Below, piece by piece: positions 46,075-57,818 of a stretch of DNA of 64,000 bases. Location of the stretch: the NCBI GenBank assembly GCA_030068075.1, contig CM057829.1:84187132-84251131 (forward strand), given 5' to 3'. Made by a program: the position numbers and the translations under genes. This DNA is from Paguma larvata. Taxonomy: Eukaryota; Chordata; Mammalia; Carnivora; Viverridae. How positions within the stretch are numbered: the first letter of the stretch is position 1; every line of letters starts with the position of its first letter. A model generated the notes under the pieces. The model searched no databases, was not told the DNA's origin, and saw only the letters and a program-made list of their open reading frames with translations.

Positions 46075-46492
46075 CCTGTGTTGTTGATTTTAGCCATTCT
46101 GATAAGTATGAGATGATATTTCATCGTGGTTCTGCTGATGAGTGATGTTGAGCATCTTTTCATGTGTCTGTTGGCCATCTGAATATCTTCTTTGGGAAAT
46201 GTCTACTCATGTCTTCTGCCTGCTTCTTCACTGGATCATTTATTTTTTTGAGTTTGACAAGTTCTTTATAAATTTTGGATACTAATCCTTTATCAGATAT
46301 GTAAATTACAAATATCTTCTCCCATTCCATAGGTTGCATTTTAGTTTTGTTGCTTGTTTCTTTGCTGTGTCAAGGCTTTTTATCTTGATGAACTCTAGGT
46401 AGCTCACTTTTGCTTTGTTTCCCTTGCCTCCAGAGATGTGTCTAGTAAGAAGGTGAGATGACTGATGTCAGAGGTTTCTGCCTCTATTCTCC

Positions 46493-49310
46493 TCAAGGAT
46501 TTTGATGGTTTCCTGTTTCACATTTAGGTCTTTCATATATTTTGAATTTATTTTTGTGTATGGTGTAAGAAAGTGATCCATTTTCATTCTTCTGCATGTC
46601 GCTGCCCAGTTTTCCCAATATCATTTGTTGAAGAGACTGTCTTCTTTCCATTGGATAGTCTTTCCTGGCTTGTTGAAGATCAGTTGACCATATAGTTGTG
46701 GATCCATTTCTGGGTTTTCTATTCGGCTCCACTGATCTGTGTGTCTGTTTTTGTGCCAGGACCATATCGTCTCGATGACTACAGCTTTGTAAGATATCTT
46801 GCAGTCCAGAATTGTGATGCCTCTAGCTTTTCTTTTCTTTTTCATGATTGCTTTGGCTATTCAAGGTCTTTAGTGGTACCATACAAATTTTAGGATTGTT
46901 CGTTCTTGCTCTGAGAAAAATGCCAGTGGTATTTTGATAGAGATTGCACTAAATGTGTCGATTGCTTTCGGTAGTATTGGCATTTTAACAATATTTGTTC
47001 TTCCAATCCATTAGCATGGAATGTCTTTCCATTTCTTTGTGTCATCTTCAGTTTCTTTCATAAGTGTTTTATAATTTTCAGAGTACAGATCTTTTACTTC
47101 TTTGGTAGGGTAGTTCCTAGGTGCAATTGTAATGGGATCAATTCTTTGATTTCTCTTTCTGCTGATCCATAATTGGTGTGTAGAAATGCAACAGATTTCT
47201 GTATGATGTTGTCTGCAAAAAGTGAAAGTTGGACTTCTTCCTTGCCAGTCTGAATTACTTTTATTTCTTTTCCTTGTCTGATTGCTGAGGCTACACTTCC
47301 AGTACTATGTAAAATCACAATGGTGAAAATGGACATCCGTGTCTTGTTCCTGATCATAGAGAAAAAGCTCTCAGTTTTTCCCCATTGATAGTACTGTGGG
47401 TAACTGTGGGTCTTTTGTATATGACCTTTATAATGTTGAGGTATGTTCCTCCTATCTCTACTTTGTTGAGGGTTTTTTTCAAGAATAGATGCTGTACTTT
47501 GTTAAATGCTTATTCTGCATCTATTGAAGGGATCATATGGTTCTTATCCTTTCTTTTACTAAAGTGATATATCGTGTTGATTGATTTGCAAATATTGAAC
47601 CACACTTGCAACCCAGGAATAACTCCCACTTGATCATGTTGCATATTTTTTTAATGTACTCTTGACTTTGATTTGCCAGCTTGTTGAGAATTTTTCCATC
47701 CATATTCATCAGGGATGTTGATCTGTAATTCCCCTTTTTAGTGGGGTCTTCATCTGGTTTTGCAACCAAGGTAATGCTGGCCTCATAGAATGAGTTTGGA
47801 AGTTTTCCTAGCATTTCTCTCTCTCCCTCTCACTCTCTCTCTCTCTTTTTTGGAGCAATTTGAAAAGAATAGGCATTAACTCTTCTTTAATTATTTAGTA
47901 AAATTCCCTTGTGAAGCCATTTGGCCCTGGACACTTGTTTTTTGGGAGATTTTGATTAATGATTCAATTTCTTTGCTGTTTATAGGTCTGTTTAAATTTT
48001 CTAGTTTTTCCTGTTTCAGTTTTGGTAGTTCATATGTTTATAGGATTTTATCTATTTCTTCCAGATTGCTATATTTGTTGGCATATAATTTTTCATAATA
48101 TTCTTTATAATTGTATTTTTGTGGTGTTATTTGTGATATCTCCTCTTTCATTCATTTAATTTATTTGGGTCCTTTCTCTTTTCTTTTTGATAAGTCTGGC
48201 TAGAGGTTTATCAATTTTATTAATTCTCTCAAAGAACCAGCCTCTAGTTTCATTGATCTGTTCTACTGTTTTGTTTGTTTGCTTGTTTGTTTCTCTATCA
48301 TTTATTTCTATTCTAATCTTTATTACTTCTCTTCTTCTGACATTAGGCTTCATGTGCTGTTTCTTTTCTAGCTCCTTTAGGTGTAAGGTTAGGTTGTGTA
48401 TTTGAGACTTGCTTCTTGAGGTAAACCCATATGCTATATACTTCCCTCTTATGACAACTTTTGCTTCAACACAAAGATTTTGGACTTTGTGATTTCATTT
48501 TCATTTGCTAATATGTATTTGTTTGTTTCTTCTTTAATTTCCTGAATAACCCATTAATTCTTTAGTAAAATGTTCTTTAACATAAATGTATTCATGGTCT
48601 TTCCAAATTTGCTCTTGTGGTTGACTTCGTTTCATAGCATTGTGGTCAGAAAATATGCATGGTGTGATCTCAGTCTTTCTGTACTTGTTGAGGCCTGATT
48701 TGTGACCCAGTATGTGATCTATCCTGGAAAATGTTCCATGTGCACTCAAAAAGAAGTGTATCCTGCTGCTTTAGGTGAAATGTTCTCAGTTTATCTGTTA
48801 AGTCCCTCTGGTCCAGTGTGTCATTCAGAACCATTGTTTCCTTGTTGATTTTCTGCTTAGATGACCTGCCTATTGCTGTAAAGGGGGTGTTAAAGTTCAC
48901 TACTATTACTGTATATTTATCAATAAGTTTCCTTATGTTTGTTAATAATTGACTTATGTATTTGAGTTCTTCAAGTTGGGGACATAAAAATTTATAAATG
49001 TTAGATCTTCTTGTTGTATAGACCCATTTATTATAATATAGTCCCTTCTGCATCTCTTGTTAGAGCCTTTGGTTTAAAATCTAGTTTGTCTGTCATAAGT
49101 ATGCCTACTCTAGCTTTCTTTTGAAGTCATAAGCATGATAAATGGTTCTCCATCCCCTCACTTTTAATCTGCAGGTGTCCTTAGGTCTAAAATGAATATT
49201 TTTAAGGCAGTATATCGATGGGTCTTCTGTTTTTGTTTTGTTTTGTTTTGTTTTTCCATTCTGATGCTCTCTTTCTCTTGATTGCAGCATTTAGTCCATT
49301 TACATTCAGA
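46493..49310 (-). pseudogene. Decayed L1 ORF2
   Basis: Fragments are readable in several minus-strand frames. These include an endonuclease region (48534-49053, with a retained SDHN catalytic motif in the 48534-48749 frame), an RT thumb/linker region (48156-48353, '[24 protein letters not shown]'-like), an RT palm entry (47533-47814) and a C-terminal RT piece (46493-46845). The RT catalytic region around 47210 has lost sequence: the position where FADD should occur is reduced to LFADN followed by a deletion. It cannot make an active protein. Confidence 0.9.
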
Positions 49311-49884
49311 GTTATTATTGATACATATTAGTTTAATTCCATTGTATTACCTGTAAAGTCATTGTTTCTGGAGATTTTGTCTGTTCCTTTCTAATCTTTG
49401 TCACTTTGGGTCTTTCTTTCACACTCAAAGAGTTCCCTTTCATATTCTTATAGGGATGGTTTCGTGGTCAAGAAACCTATTAGTTTTTGTTTGTCTGGGA
49501 AACTCTTTATATCTCCTATTCTGAATGGCAGCCTTGGTGGATAAAGAATTCTTGTCTGCATATTTTTTCCCACTCAGCACATTAAATATATCATGCCACT
49601 CCCTACTAGCCTGCCAAGATTTTGTGGATAGATCTGCTGGTAACCTTATTTGTCTTCCCTTATGAGTTAAGGATTTCTTTTCCTTTCCTGCTTTCAGGGT
49701 CTTTTCCTTATCTTTATATTTTACAAATTTTACTATGACATGCCTTATTGTTGGCCTGCTTTTGTTGATTTTGATGAGAGTTCTCGGTGCCTCCTGGATT
49801 TGGTGTCTGATTCCTTCTCCAAATTAAGAAAGTTTTCAGCTATAATTTGCTCAAATAAACCTTCTGCCCATTTTTCCCTCTCTT

Positions 49885-50305
49885 CTATGAGATTCCTATT
49901 ATAGGAATATTATTATGCTTTATGGAGTTGTTGAGTTCCCTAGGGTTACATTTGTGATCCAATATTTTTCTTTTCCTCTCTTTTTCAGCTTTATAGTTTT
50001 CCATAATTTTATCTTCTATATCACTTATTCGTTCCCCTAGTTCTTCCATCCTTGTGGTCATTACATCCAATTAGTTTCACATCTCGGTTATAGCATTTAT
50101 TATTTCAGCCTGACTAGTTTTTGTCTTTTATCTCTATGATATGGAACTCCTTAGCATCTTCAATGTTTTTCTTAAGCCCAGGTAGTATCCTTATGATTGT
50201 TTTAAATACTGGTTCAGGCATATTACTTATATCTATTTCGATTAGACCCCTGCCTATGACCTTCTCTTGTTCTTTCTTTTGGGATGGATTCCTCTGTCTT
50301 GGCAT
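49885..50305 (-). pseudogene. Decayed L1 ORF1
   Basis: The N-terminus is readable from MPRQRNPSQKK at 50305 down to a stop near 50114. A second piece with coiled-coil character (49885-50070, 'MEELGERISDIEDKI'-like) follows in another frame or after a stop. The RNA-binding part is not readable as one frame. The N-terminal layout, a basic start then 'DISNM', matches the intact ORF1 at 55972-56865. Confidence 0.85.
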
Positions 50306-51851
50306 TTTGTGTAGGTCTCTCTCTTCTATACATTAGGAAAGCCTGTTATATTTCCTTCTCTTGAAAGTAATGACTATATTAAGAAGAGGTCATTTACTGT
50401 CCAGAGCCTGATGTTTTAGGAAGTATTTCTGGTGTGTACTATGTGCACCTTGCTGTTGTGTTTGGCTGCTCTTTCCCTCTGGTCAGTCCGCTGCAGATTT
50501 CTTCTTGCCCACAGTGGGGAGTGCTTGGTCCTTGTTCACTGTGCGGTGAGTTTTAACTAAGTATGTTTTGGTCTGCTTGTTGAAAGAGGCTACATACTAT
50601 ATCCCCTGTAGCTGAAGCTTTCCAGCACTCTATAGTCAGTAGACTTGATGGGTGTGGGGGTTTTGTGCTGTGCTGGTCCTCTAGGGGAGGGACTTGTTGC
50701 TGCACTGGCTTTCAGACATACTTGCTGTAGTAAAAAAGCCCCTGCAGAGTGCATGGGGCAGTGCTTGATGCAAATAGCTCAAGCTTCCATAGTGGCTCTG
50801 TGCTGCTAACTAAAGTACATCTGTGTTGATGGGAGGGGGTAAAATGGTATCGGTCCAATCTCTTGTTCTCAAAGAGGGGAGTTTGCACCTACCAATGTTC
50901 AGAAAGCCTTCACAGAAGAGCAAACAATTTCTCCTCGTGTGTCCTAGGTATCCCTCAGGATAGAATAGATCCCTGACTTCACCCTGTCTGTGTCTCAGCC
51001 ATCTGCCCACCTTGTGGTGTGGTGCTCTTGTGTTTTATCTCAGGTGTACCAACTGGGTTTCAAAACCCTAAATTTTAGGGACTCAGTGCCGGCTGGACCC
51101 ACACTGATCATCTGGGGGGAGAGTCATGGCCTGCTGTGGCCTGTGCTGATTTGTACCTGAAGGGTAGTCATATGAATGCCATAGTCACTTGGAGTTTGTG
51201 GTAAAGCTCAGCAAAAAGCCAGCCCAGGTTAGCTGGTCTCAGCAGGTGTGTCTGCTCCTATATTAATGAATGGGACAGTATAATGGCACCCAGGTGCTCT
51301 TTTGTCCTCTGAGAGGCAGTGCCATCTTTCCCAACTGCACTCCAAGAATGGGAACCATCTCTCCCAGTGCAACCCAGGGGATTCCCAGACCATGTTTTCT
51401 ACCCGAGGTCTCTGTCTTCCTCCTCCATAGAAACACTGCTATACCCGCCAGGTTGCACCCTGGTGATGGTGCAAACTTCTAAGACTTTAGACTGTATGCT
51501 GCACTCCTTGTAGAAACGTTGGATAATCAGCACCTTTCATTTTCCGAGTCTAGTTTTGGGGAAGTGTTTTTCTTGTGCAATCCCCAGTGTGCTGCTTTCT
51601 CTCCTCTCTCCTTTCCTCTCTCTCTGATCAGAGCTCCCTCCCTTCCATAGCAAAATGATTCTTTTATCGCTCAAATCATGTCTCTGCATCTCCTACCTTT
51701 CATGATGTGGCCTCTTTTCTCCCTCTAGTTTTGCAGTGTGTTCTCTCAGTCCTCAGATCGGTTTCTTGGATGTTCAGAATGATTTGGTATTTATCTAACT
51801 GTGCTCGAAAGAAGAGATAAGCTTAAGGTCCACCTACTCCTCCTCCTTCTT
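50306..51851 (-). promoter_or_regulatory. 5' UTR of the old L1
   Basis: About 1.5 kb upstream of ORF1 on the minus strand. It lacks the 80-bp CpG-rich monomers seen in the young L1 and shows little similarity to that 5' UTR until the last bases, where 'ctactcctcc' matches both. It is CpG-depleted, as expected for an old methylated promoter. Confidence 0.7.
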
Positions 51852-51866
51852 CTTTTTTTTTTTTTT

Positions 51867-52160
51867 AATTTAAAATAGTTTATTTTCAAATTGGTTTACA
51901 TAAAACACCCAGTGTTCATCCCAACATGTGCCCTTTTTTAATGCCCATCACCCCCTCTCCCCCCCCATCTCCCTCACCCTCAGTTTGTTCTTAGTCTTTG
52001 AGAGTATCTTATGTTTTATCTCCCTCCCTCTCTGTGTCTTTTTTCTCTTTCCCCTCTTCCCCTCCCCCTGGTTTTTGCTTAGTCTCACCAAGTCCACCTA
52101 TTCGTGGAAACATATGGTATCTGTCTTTTTCTGACAGACTTATTTCACTTAACATAATAC
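51867..52160 (-). other. 3' UTR and polyadenylation region of the young L1
   Basis: On the minus strand this contains a G/A-rich tract (51943-51981 on plus is C/T-rich with several runs of C), the phrase 'cacatgttgggatgaacact' and the AATAAA signal before the poly-A. The same arrangement occurs in the L1 fragment at 24566-24812. Confidence 0.85.
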
Positions 52161-55100
52161 TCTACAGTTCCATCCATGTTGCTACGCGTGGCCAGATTTC
52201 ATTTCTCATTGCCACATAGTAGTCCATTGTATATATGTACCAATCTTCTTTATCCACTCGTCAGTTGATGGGCACTTAGTTTCTTTCCATGTTTTGGCTA
52301 TTGTCGAAAGTGCTGCTATGAACATTGGGGTACACGTGCTCCTATGCATCAGCAATCCTGTGTCTCTTGGGTAGATTCCTAGCAGGGCTATTGCTGGATC
52401 ATAGGGTAGCTCTATTTTCATTTTTTTGAGGAACCTCCACACCGTTTTCCAGAGTGGCTGCACCAGTTTGCATTCCCACCAACAATGTAGGAGGGTGCCT
52501 ACTTCTCCACATCCTCGCCAGCATCTATAGTTTCCTGATTTGTTCATTTTAGCCACTCTGACTGCTGTGAGGTGGTATCGCAGTGTGGTTTTGATTTGTA
52601 TTTCCCTGATGATGAGTGACATTGAACATCGTTTCAAGTGTCTATTTGCCATCTGAATGTCCTCTTTGGAGAAGTGTCTATTCATATCTTCCGCCCATTT
52701 CTTCACTGGGTTGTTTGTTTTTCAGGTGTGGAGTTTGGTAAGTTCTTTATAGATTTTAGATATTAGTCCTTTATCCGATATGTCATTTGCGATGATCTTT
52801 TCCCATTCCGTTGGTTGCCTATTCGTTTTGTTGGTTGTTTCTTTTGCCGTGCAGAAGCTTTTTATCTTGATGAGGTCCCAATAGTTCATCTTTGCTTTTA
52901 ATTCCCTTGCCTTTGGAGACGTGTCAAGTAAGAAATTGGTGCGTCTTACGTCAAAGAGGCTTTTCCCTGCTTTTTCCTCTAGGATTTTGACGGTTTCCTG
53001 TCTCACATTCAGATCTTTTATCCATTTAGAATTTATTTTTGTGAGTGGTGTAAGAAAGTGGTATAGTTTCATTCTTTTGCAAGTTGCTGTCCAATTCTCC
53101 CAGCACCATTTATTAAAGAGGCTGTCTTTTTTCCATTGGATACATTTTCCCGCTTTATCAAAGATTAGTTGGCCATATACTTGCGGGTCCATTTCTGAGT
53201 TTTCTATTCTATTCCATTGGTCTATGTGTCTGTTTTTGTGCCAATACCATACAGTCTTGATGACCACCGCTTTGTAGTAGAGGTTAAAGTCTGGGATTGT
53301 GATGCCTCCCGCCTTGGTTTTATTCTTCAGTATTATTTTGGCTATTCGAGGTCTTTTGTGGTTCCATACAAATTTTAGGATTGTTTGCTCTAGCTTTGAG
53401 AAGAATGCTGGTGCAATTTTGATTGGGATTGCATTGAATGTGTAGATTGCTTTGGGTAGTATTGCCATTTTGACAATATTTATTCTTCCAATCCATGAGC
53501 ATGGGATGTTTTTCCATTTCCTTGTGTCTTCCTCAATTTCCTTCATAAGTTTTTTATAGTTTTCAGTGTAGAGGTCTTTCACATCTTTGGTTAGGTTTAT
53601 TCCTAGGTATTTTATGGTTTTTGGTGCAATTGTCAAAGGGATTAGCGTCTTTATTTCTCTTTCTGCTGCTTCATTGTTGGTGTATAGAAATGCCACCGAT
53701 TTCTGTACATTGATTTTATATCCTGCAACTTTGCTGAAATCACGGATCAGTTCTAGTAGGCTTTTGGTAGATTCCGTCGGGTTTTCCATGTAAAGTATCA
53801 TGTCATCTGCAAAAAGTGAAAGTTTGACTTCCTCCTTGCCAATCTTGATGCCTTTTATTTTGTTTTGTTGTCTGATTGCTGATGCTAAGACTTCCAACAC
53901 TATGTTAAATAGCAGTGGCGAGAGTGGACACCCCTGTCGTGTTCCTGATCTCAGGGGGAAGGCTTTCAGTTTTTCCCCATTGAGGATGATATTAGCTGTG
54001 GGCTTTTCATATATGGCTTTTATGATGTTTAAGTATGTTCCTTCTATCCCGACTTTCTCGAGAGTTTTTATTAAGAACGGGTGCTGTATTTTGTCAAATG
54101 CTTTTTCTGCATCTATTGACAGGATCATATGGTTCTTATCTTTTCTTTTGTTGATGTGATGTATCACGTTGATTGATTTGTGAATATTGAACCAGCCCTG
54201 CAACCCAGGGATGAATCCTACTTGATCATGGTGGATAATTCTGTTTATGTGTTGTTGGATTCGATTTGCTAGTATCTTATTGAAAATTTTTGCATCCATA
54301 TTCATCAGGGATATTGGCCTGTAATTCTCCTTCTTTGCTGGATCTCTATCTGGTTTGGGAATCAAAGTGATGCTGGCTTCATAGAATGAGTCTGGGAGTT
54401 TTCCTTCCGTTTCAATTTTTTTGGAACAGCTTGAGGAGGATAGGAATTAACTCTGTTTTAAATGTCTGGTAAAATTCCGCAGGAAAGCCATCTGGTCCAG
54501 GGCTTTTATTTGCTGGGAGATTTTTGATAACTGATTCTATTTCTTCACTAGTTATGGGTCTGTTCAGTTTTTCTATTTCTTCCCGTTTGAGTTTTGGTAG
54601 CGTGTGGCTATTTAGAAAGCTGTCCATTTCTTCCAGATTGCCAAGTTTGGTGGCATATAATTTTTCATAGTATTCTCTGATGATTGTTTGTATCTCTGAG
54701 GGATTGGTTGTAATTTCTCCCTTTTCATTCACGATTTTATCTATTTGAGTTCTCTCTCTTTTCTTTTTGAGAAGCCTGGCTAGAGGTTTGTCTATTTTGT
54801 TTATTTTTTCAAAGAACCAGCTTTTGGTTTCATTGATCTGTTCCACTACCTTTTCTGTCTCCATATGGTTAATTTGTGCTCTGATCTTAGTCATTTCTCT
54901 CTTTCTGCTGGGCTTGGGTTGTTTTATTTGTTCTGCTTCTAGTTCCTTTAGGCGTGCTGTTAGAATTTGTGTTATTGATTTTTCTTGTTTCTTGAGATGG
55001 GCCTGGATTGCAATATATTTCCCTCTCAGGACTGCTTTTGCTGCGTCCCAGAGCGTTTGGATTGTTGTATTTTCATTTGTTTCCATGTATTTTTTAATTT

Positions 55101-55975
55101 CTTCTCTGATGGCTTGGTTGACCCAGTCATCTTTTAGTAGGTTATTTCTTAGCCGCCATGTTCTTGGATATTTTCCAGGCTTTCTCCTGTGGTTGATTTC
55201 AAGTTTCAAAGCATTGTGGGCTGACAGTGTACACGGTATGATCTCAATTCTTTTATATTTATTCAGAGCTTCCCTGTGCCCCAGAATGTGATCTATCTTG
55301 GAAAATGTACCGTGTGCAGTTGAGAAGAACATAAATTCCTTTGCTTCTGGATGAAGGACCCTAAAGATGTCTGTGAGGCCCATCTGTTCTAATGTGTCAT
55401 TCAGGGCTATTGTTTCTGTGGAGATTTTCTGATTTGTGGATCTATCCAATGCTGAGAGTGGAGTGTTGAGATCCCCTACTATTAGGACATTTTTTATCGA
55501 TGAGGTTGCTAATGTTTGTAATTAGTTGTTTTACAAATTTGGGTGCCCCCAAATTCGGTGCGTAGATATTTACAATTGTTAGCTCTTCCTGCTGGATGGT
55601 CCCTGAGACTATTATATAATGTCCTTCTTCATCTCTTATTACATCGTTCATTTTAAAGTCTAATTTGTCTGATATAAGTGTGGCTACTCCGGCTTTCTTC
55701 TGCCTTCCAGTAGCATGGTAGATAGTTTTCCATCCCCTCACTTTCAATCTGAAGGTGTCTTCAGGTTTAAGATGAGTTTCTTGAAGACAGCAAATAGATG
55801 GGTCTTGTTTTTTAATCCCTTCTGTTCTCCTGTGTCTTTTGATTGGCGCATTTAGTCCATTTACATTCAGTGTTACTATTGAAAAATATGGGCTTACAGT
55901 CACTGTATTATCTGTAGGTTTCATGATTGTAAGGCTGTCCCTGGTAGTTTGTGTTCTTTGCAGGTTTGCCTTCAT
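52009..55975 (-). pseudogene. L1 ORF2 (endonuclease/reverse transcriptase), few lesions
   Basis: ORF2p nicks DNA and reverse-transcribes L1 RNA at the nick. The endonuclease N-terminus (TLNVNGL, CLQETH) is in the piece 55442-55975. The next piece (54412-55449) holds the rest of the endonuclease and the RT entry ([12 protein letters not shown]). The 52722-54365 piece holds RT motif A (SIDAEKAFD) and FADD (about 53802-53813). The 52206-52706 piece holds the Cys motif [18 protein letters not shown]. Lesions: +1 in an A6 run (complement 55490-55495); +1 in an A7 run (complement 54416-54422); CGA to TGA at 52719-52721; -1 near 52241; TAG at 52162-52164. The endonuclease SDH motif reads SAH. ATG 55975 overlaps the ORF1 stop, but the internal Met at 55924 fits other mammalian ORF2 starts better. 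Confidence 0.93.
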
Positions 55976-56865
55976 AGAATGCCCCTCAGGATCTCTTGCA
56001 GTGCTGGCTTATTTGTGATAAATTCTTTCAGTTTTTGTTTGTTGGGAAAAACCTTGATCTCTCCTTCTATTCTGAATGACAGGCTAGCCGGATACAGAAT
56101 TCTTGGTTGCAGGTCCTTCTTGCTCATCACATTGAAGATATCCTGCCATTCCTTTCTGGCTTGCCAAGTTTCTGTAGATAAGTCTGCTACTACCCTTATA
56201 GGTCTCCCTTTGTATGTTAGGGTTCTTTTGTCCCTAGCTGCTTTCAGGATTCTCTCCCTATCTTTGTATTTTGCCAGCTTCACTATGATGTGCCGTGCAG
56301 AAGGTCTATTCAAGTTACGTCTGAGGGGAGTTCTCTGTGCCTCTTGGATTTCCATGCCCTTTTCCTTCCTCATGTTGGTGAAGTTCTCAGCAATGATTTG
56401 TTCAAGAACCCCTTCGACTCCTTTCTCTCTCTCTTCTTCCTCTGGGACTCCTATGATACGGATATTGTTTCTTTTGAGTGCATCGCTTAGCTCTCGAATT
56501 CTCCTTTCCTGTTCCTGGATCAGCTTCTCTCTCTTTTTATCTGCTTCCTCTTTTTCAATGATTTTGTCTTCTAAGGCACTAACTCTTTCCTCTACCTCTT
56601 CAATCCGTGCTGCGGCTGCTTCCAGTTTCCCCTGTATTTCTTCTAATTTCTTCTTTAATTCTTCCTGCCCGTTTTTAAGGTCCCTGAACTCTGCCCCGCG
56701 GGACCCCTTGCATTCTTCTAAGCTTTTTTCAAGGCCAGCGATTAGTTTTATGATTGTCATTCTATATTCATGTTCTGTTATGTTGCTTATATCTGTTTTC
56801 ATTAATTCTTGAGCTGTCACTGCTTCTTGTGGATTCTTTTGAGGAGAATTCTTCCGTCTCGTCAT
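55972..56865 (-). CDS. L1 ORF1 protein, intact, 297 residues
   Basis: ORF1p is the L1 RNA-binding chaperone that coats L1 RNA as trimers in cytoplasmic ribonucleoprotein particles. The frame is open from ATG 56865 to its stop, with no lesion. Residues 1-39 are a basic then acidic N-terminal region. Residues about 40-132 form a Leu/Glu/Lys-rich heptad coiled coil (LEEIQGKLEAAAARIEEVEE). Residues about 133-230 are the RRM, starting NNIRIIGVPEEEE and including RHIIVKLAKYKDRERILKAA. The C-terminal domain follows, with YPASLSFRIEGE near 259-270. Length is slightly below human ORF1p. The stop overlaps an ATG of ORF2 by four bases. Expression would depend on the 5' UTR promoter to the right, which is normally methylated. 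Confidence 0.95.
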   Translation of the reverse strand: MTRRKNSPQKNPQEAVTAQELMKTDISNITEHEYRMTIIKLIAGLEKSLEECKGSRGAEFRDLKNGQEELKKKLEEIQGKLEAAAARIEEVEERVSALEDKIIEKEEADKKREKLIQEQERRIRELSDALKRNNIRIIGVPEEEEREKGVEGVLEQIIAENFTNMRKEKGMEIQEAQRTPLRRNLNRPSARHIIVKLAKYKDRERILKAARDKRTLTYKGRPIRVVADLSTETWQARKEWQDIFNVMSKKDLQPRILYPASLSFRIEGEIKVFPNKQKLKEFITNKPALQEILRGIL

Positions 56866-57818
56866 TTTGGCTGGATGTGTTTTGGGTTGTTTCTTGAAGT
56901 TGCCCTGGAAAGGAAAACAGACTGAGAGACAAACAGAAAACAGAAATACTCAAACGTACTAACAAATGATGCAGACAAGCGGTTCACAACAGAAAAAAGA
57001 ATAACAAATGACACTCCGAAGACAATGTCCTGAAATACCAGCTACACGGTAAGGACAGGGTGTGTACTGTGCTGGTGGCAGAGTGTCTACAGAGAGAATA
57101 ATGACAGTTCTGGGGGAAAGAAGGAAATGGTCTTTGCCCGGGTAGAGTGGCTAAAGAGCTTAATCCAGACTGAGAGAAATCAGAATAAGGACGGTTACAA
57201 GGAAAAAGGAATGAAGACAGAAATTGCTCGGGTGAATTATGTGGCCTGGTTATTCCAGAGAGAGAATAAGGGAAGTACAGAAGGAGATGAAAAACATGTC
57301 TTTAGAGAGTGGAATAAGATTTTGTTTAAGTCAGCCAGGCCTCTGGATAGTCAGCTCAGGAGTGGGGATCAGTAAGAAGAATAACGGGGAGCATCTATTT
57401 TAAAAAGAAATGACCTGGAGTTACTCCAGGCAGCGGTCTGGACTTGGCCTCTGTAGCTCCCGCGGAGAAGTGTCACTCCTGCGCAGATGGGCGTGGTTTA
57501 GTGTAGGCGGGAGTTGTCCACTGAGGCAGGGATGGCTCTGGGAGTGACTTCCTGGGGCTGGTGCTTGTGGGCCCGTAAGACAACAATGGCGTCCTTTCTG
57601 TCCTTTGTTCCCAGTCCCAGGGCTTCCACTCGCCCCCTTGTTTGTGTCCTTACTCCGCTATGGGCACCGGCGCAGTGCGGTCCACTGGAAGGTGGGCGCC
57701 TGCCTGCTTGCCACCCCCCAACCTTTCGCAAATGTGTCAGGGTTAGAGGTGCTCCACAGGCGACTGAGGGCACCCCCAGCAGCCGGTCGCACTGAGGGCT
57801 CCCCGCTCGCCTGGCCGG

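Larger units (their letters stand above)
46077..51851 (-). mobile_element. Old near-full-length L1, antisense, lacking its 3' end
   Basis: This copy contains the ORF2 C-terminal region at left, then reverse transcriptase, endonuclease, ORF1 and a roughly 1.5-kb 5' UTR ending near 51851. Its last bases (about 58731-58740) were displaced by the younger L1. The 3' end is absent: coding sequence begins abruptly at 46077 next to a SINE, with no 3' UTR or poly-A. Many indels and stops show it is much older than its neighbour at 51852-58715. Confidence 0.92.

Noticed and set aside
54767..55291. 174-residue plus-strand frame, membrane-protein-like
   Set aside because: The hydrophobic look is an antisense effect of the Lys/Glu-rich ORF2 linker on the opposite strand.
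55949..56812. 287-residue plus-strand open frame
   Set aside because: It is the exact antisense of L1 ORF1. Its Ser/Leu/Phe-rich composition follows from the complement of a Glu/Lys-rich coiled coil.
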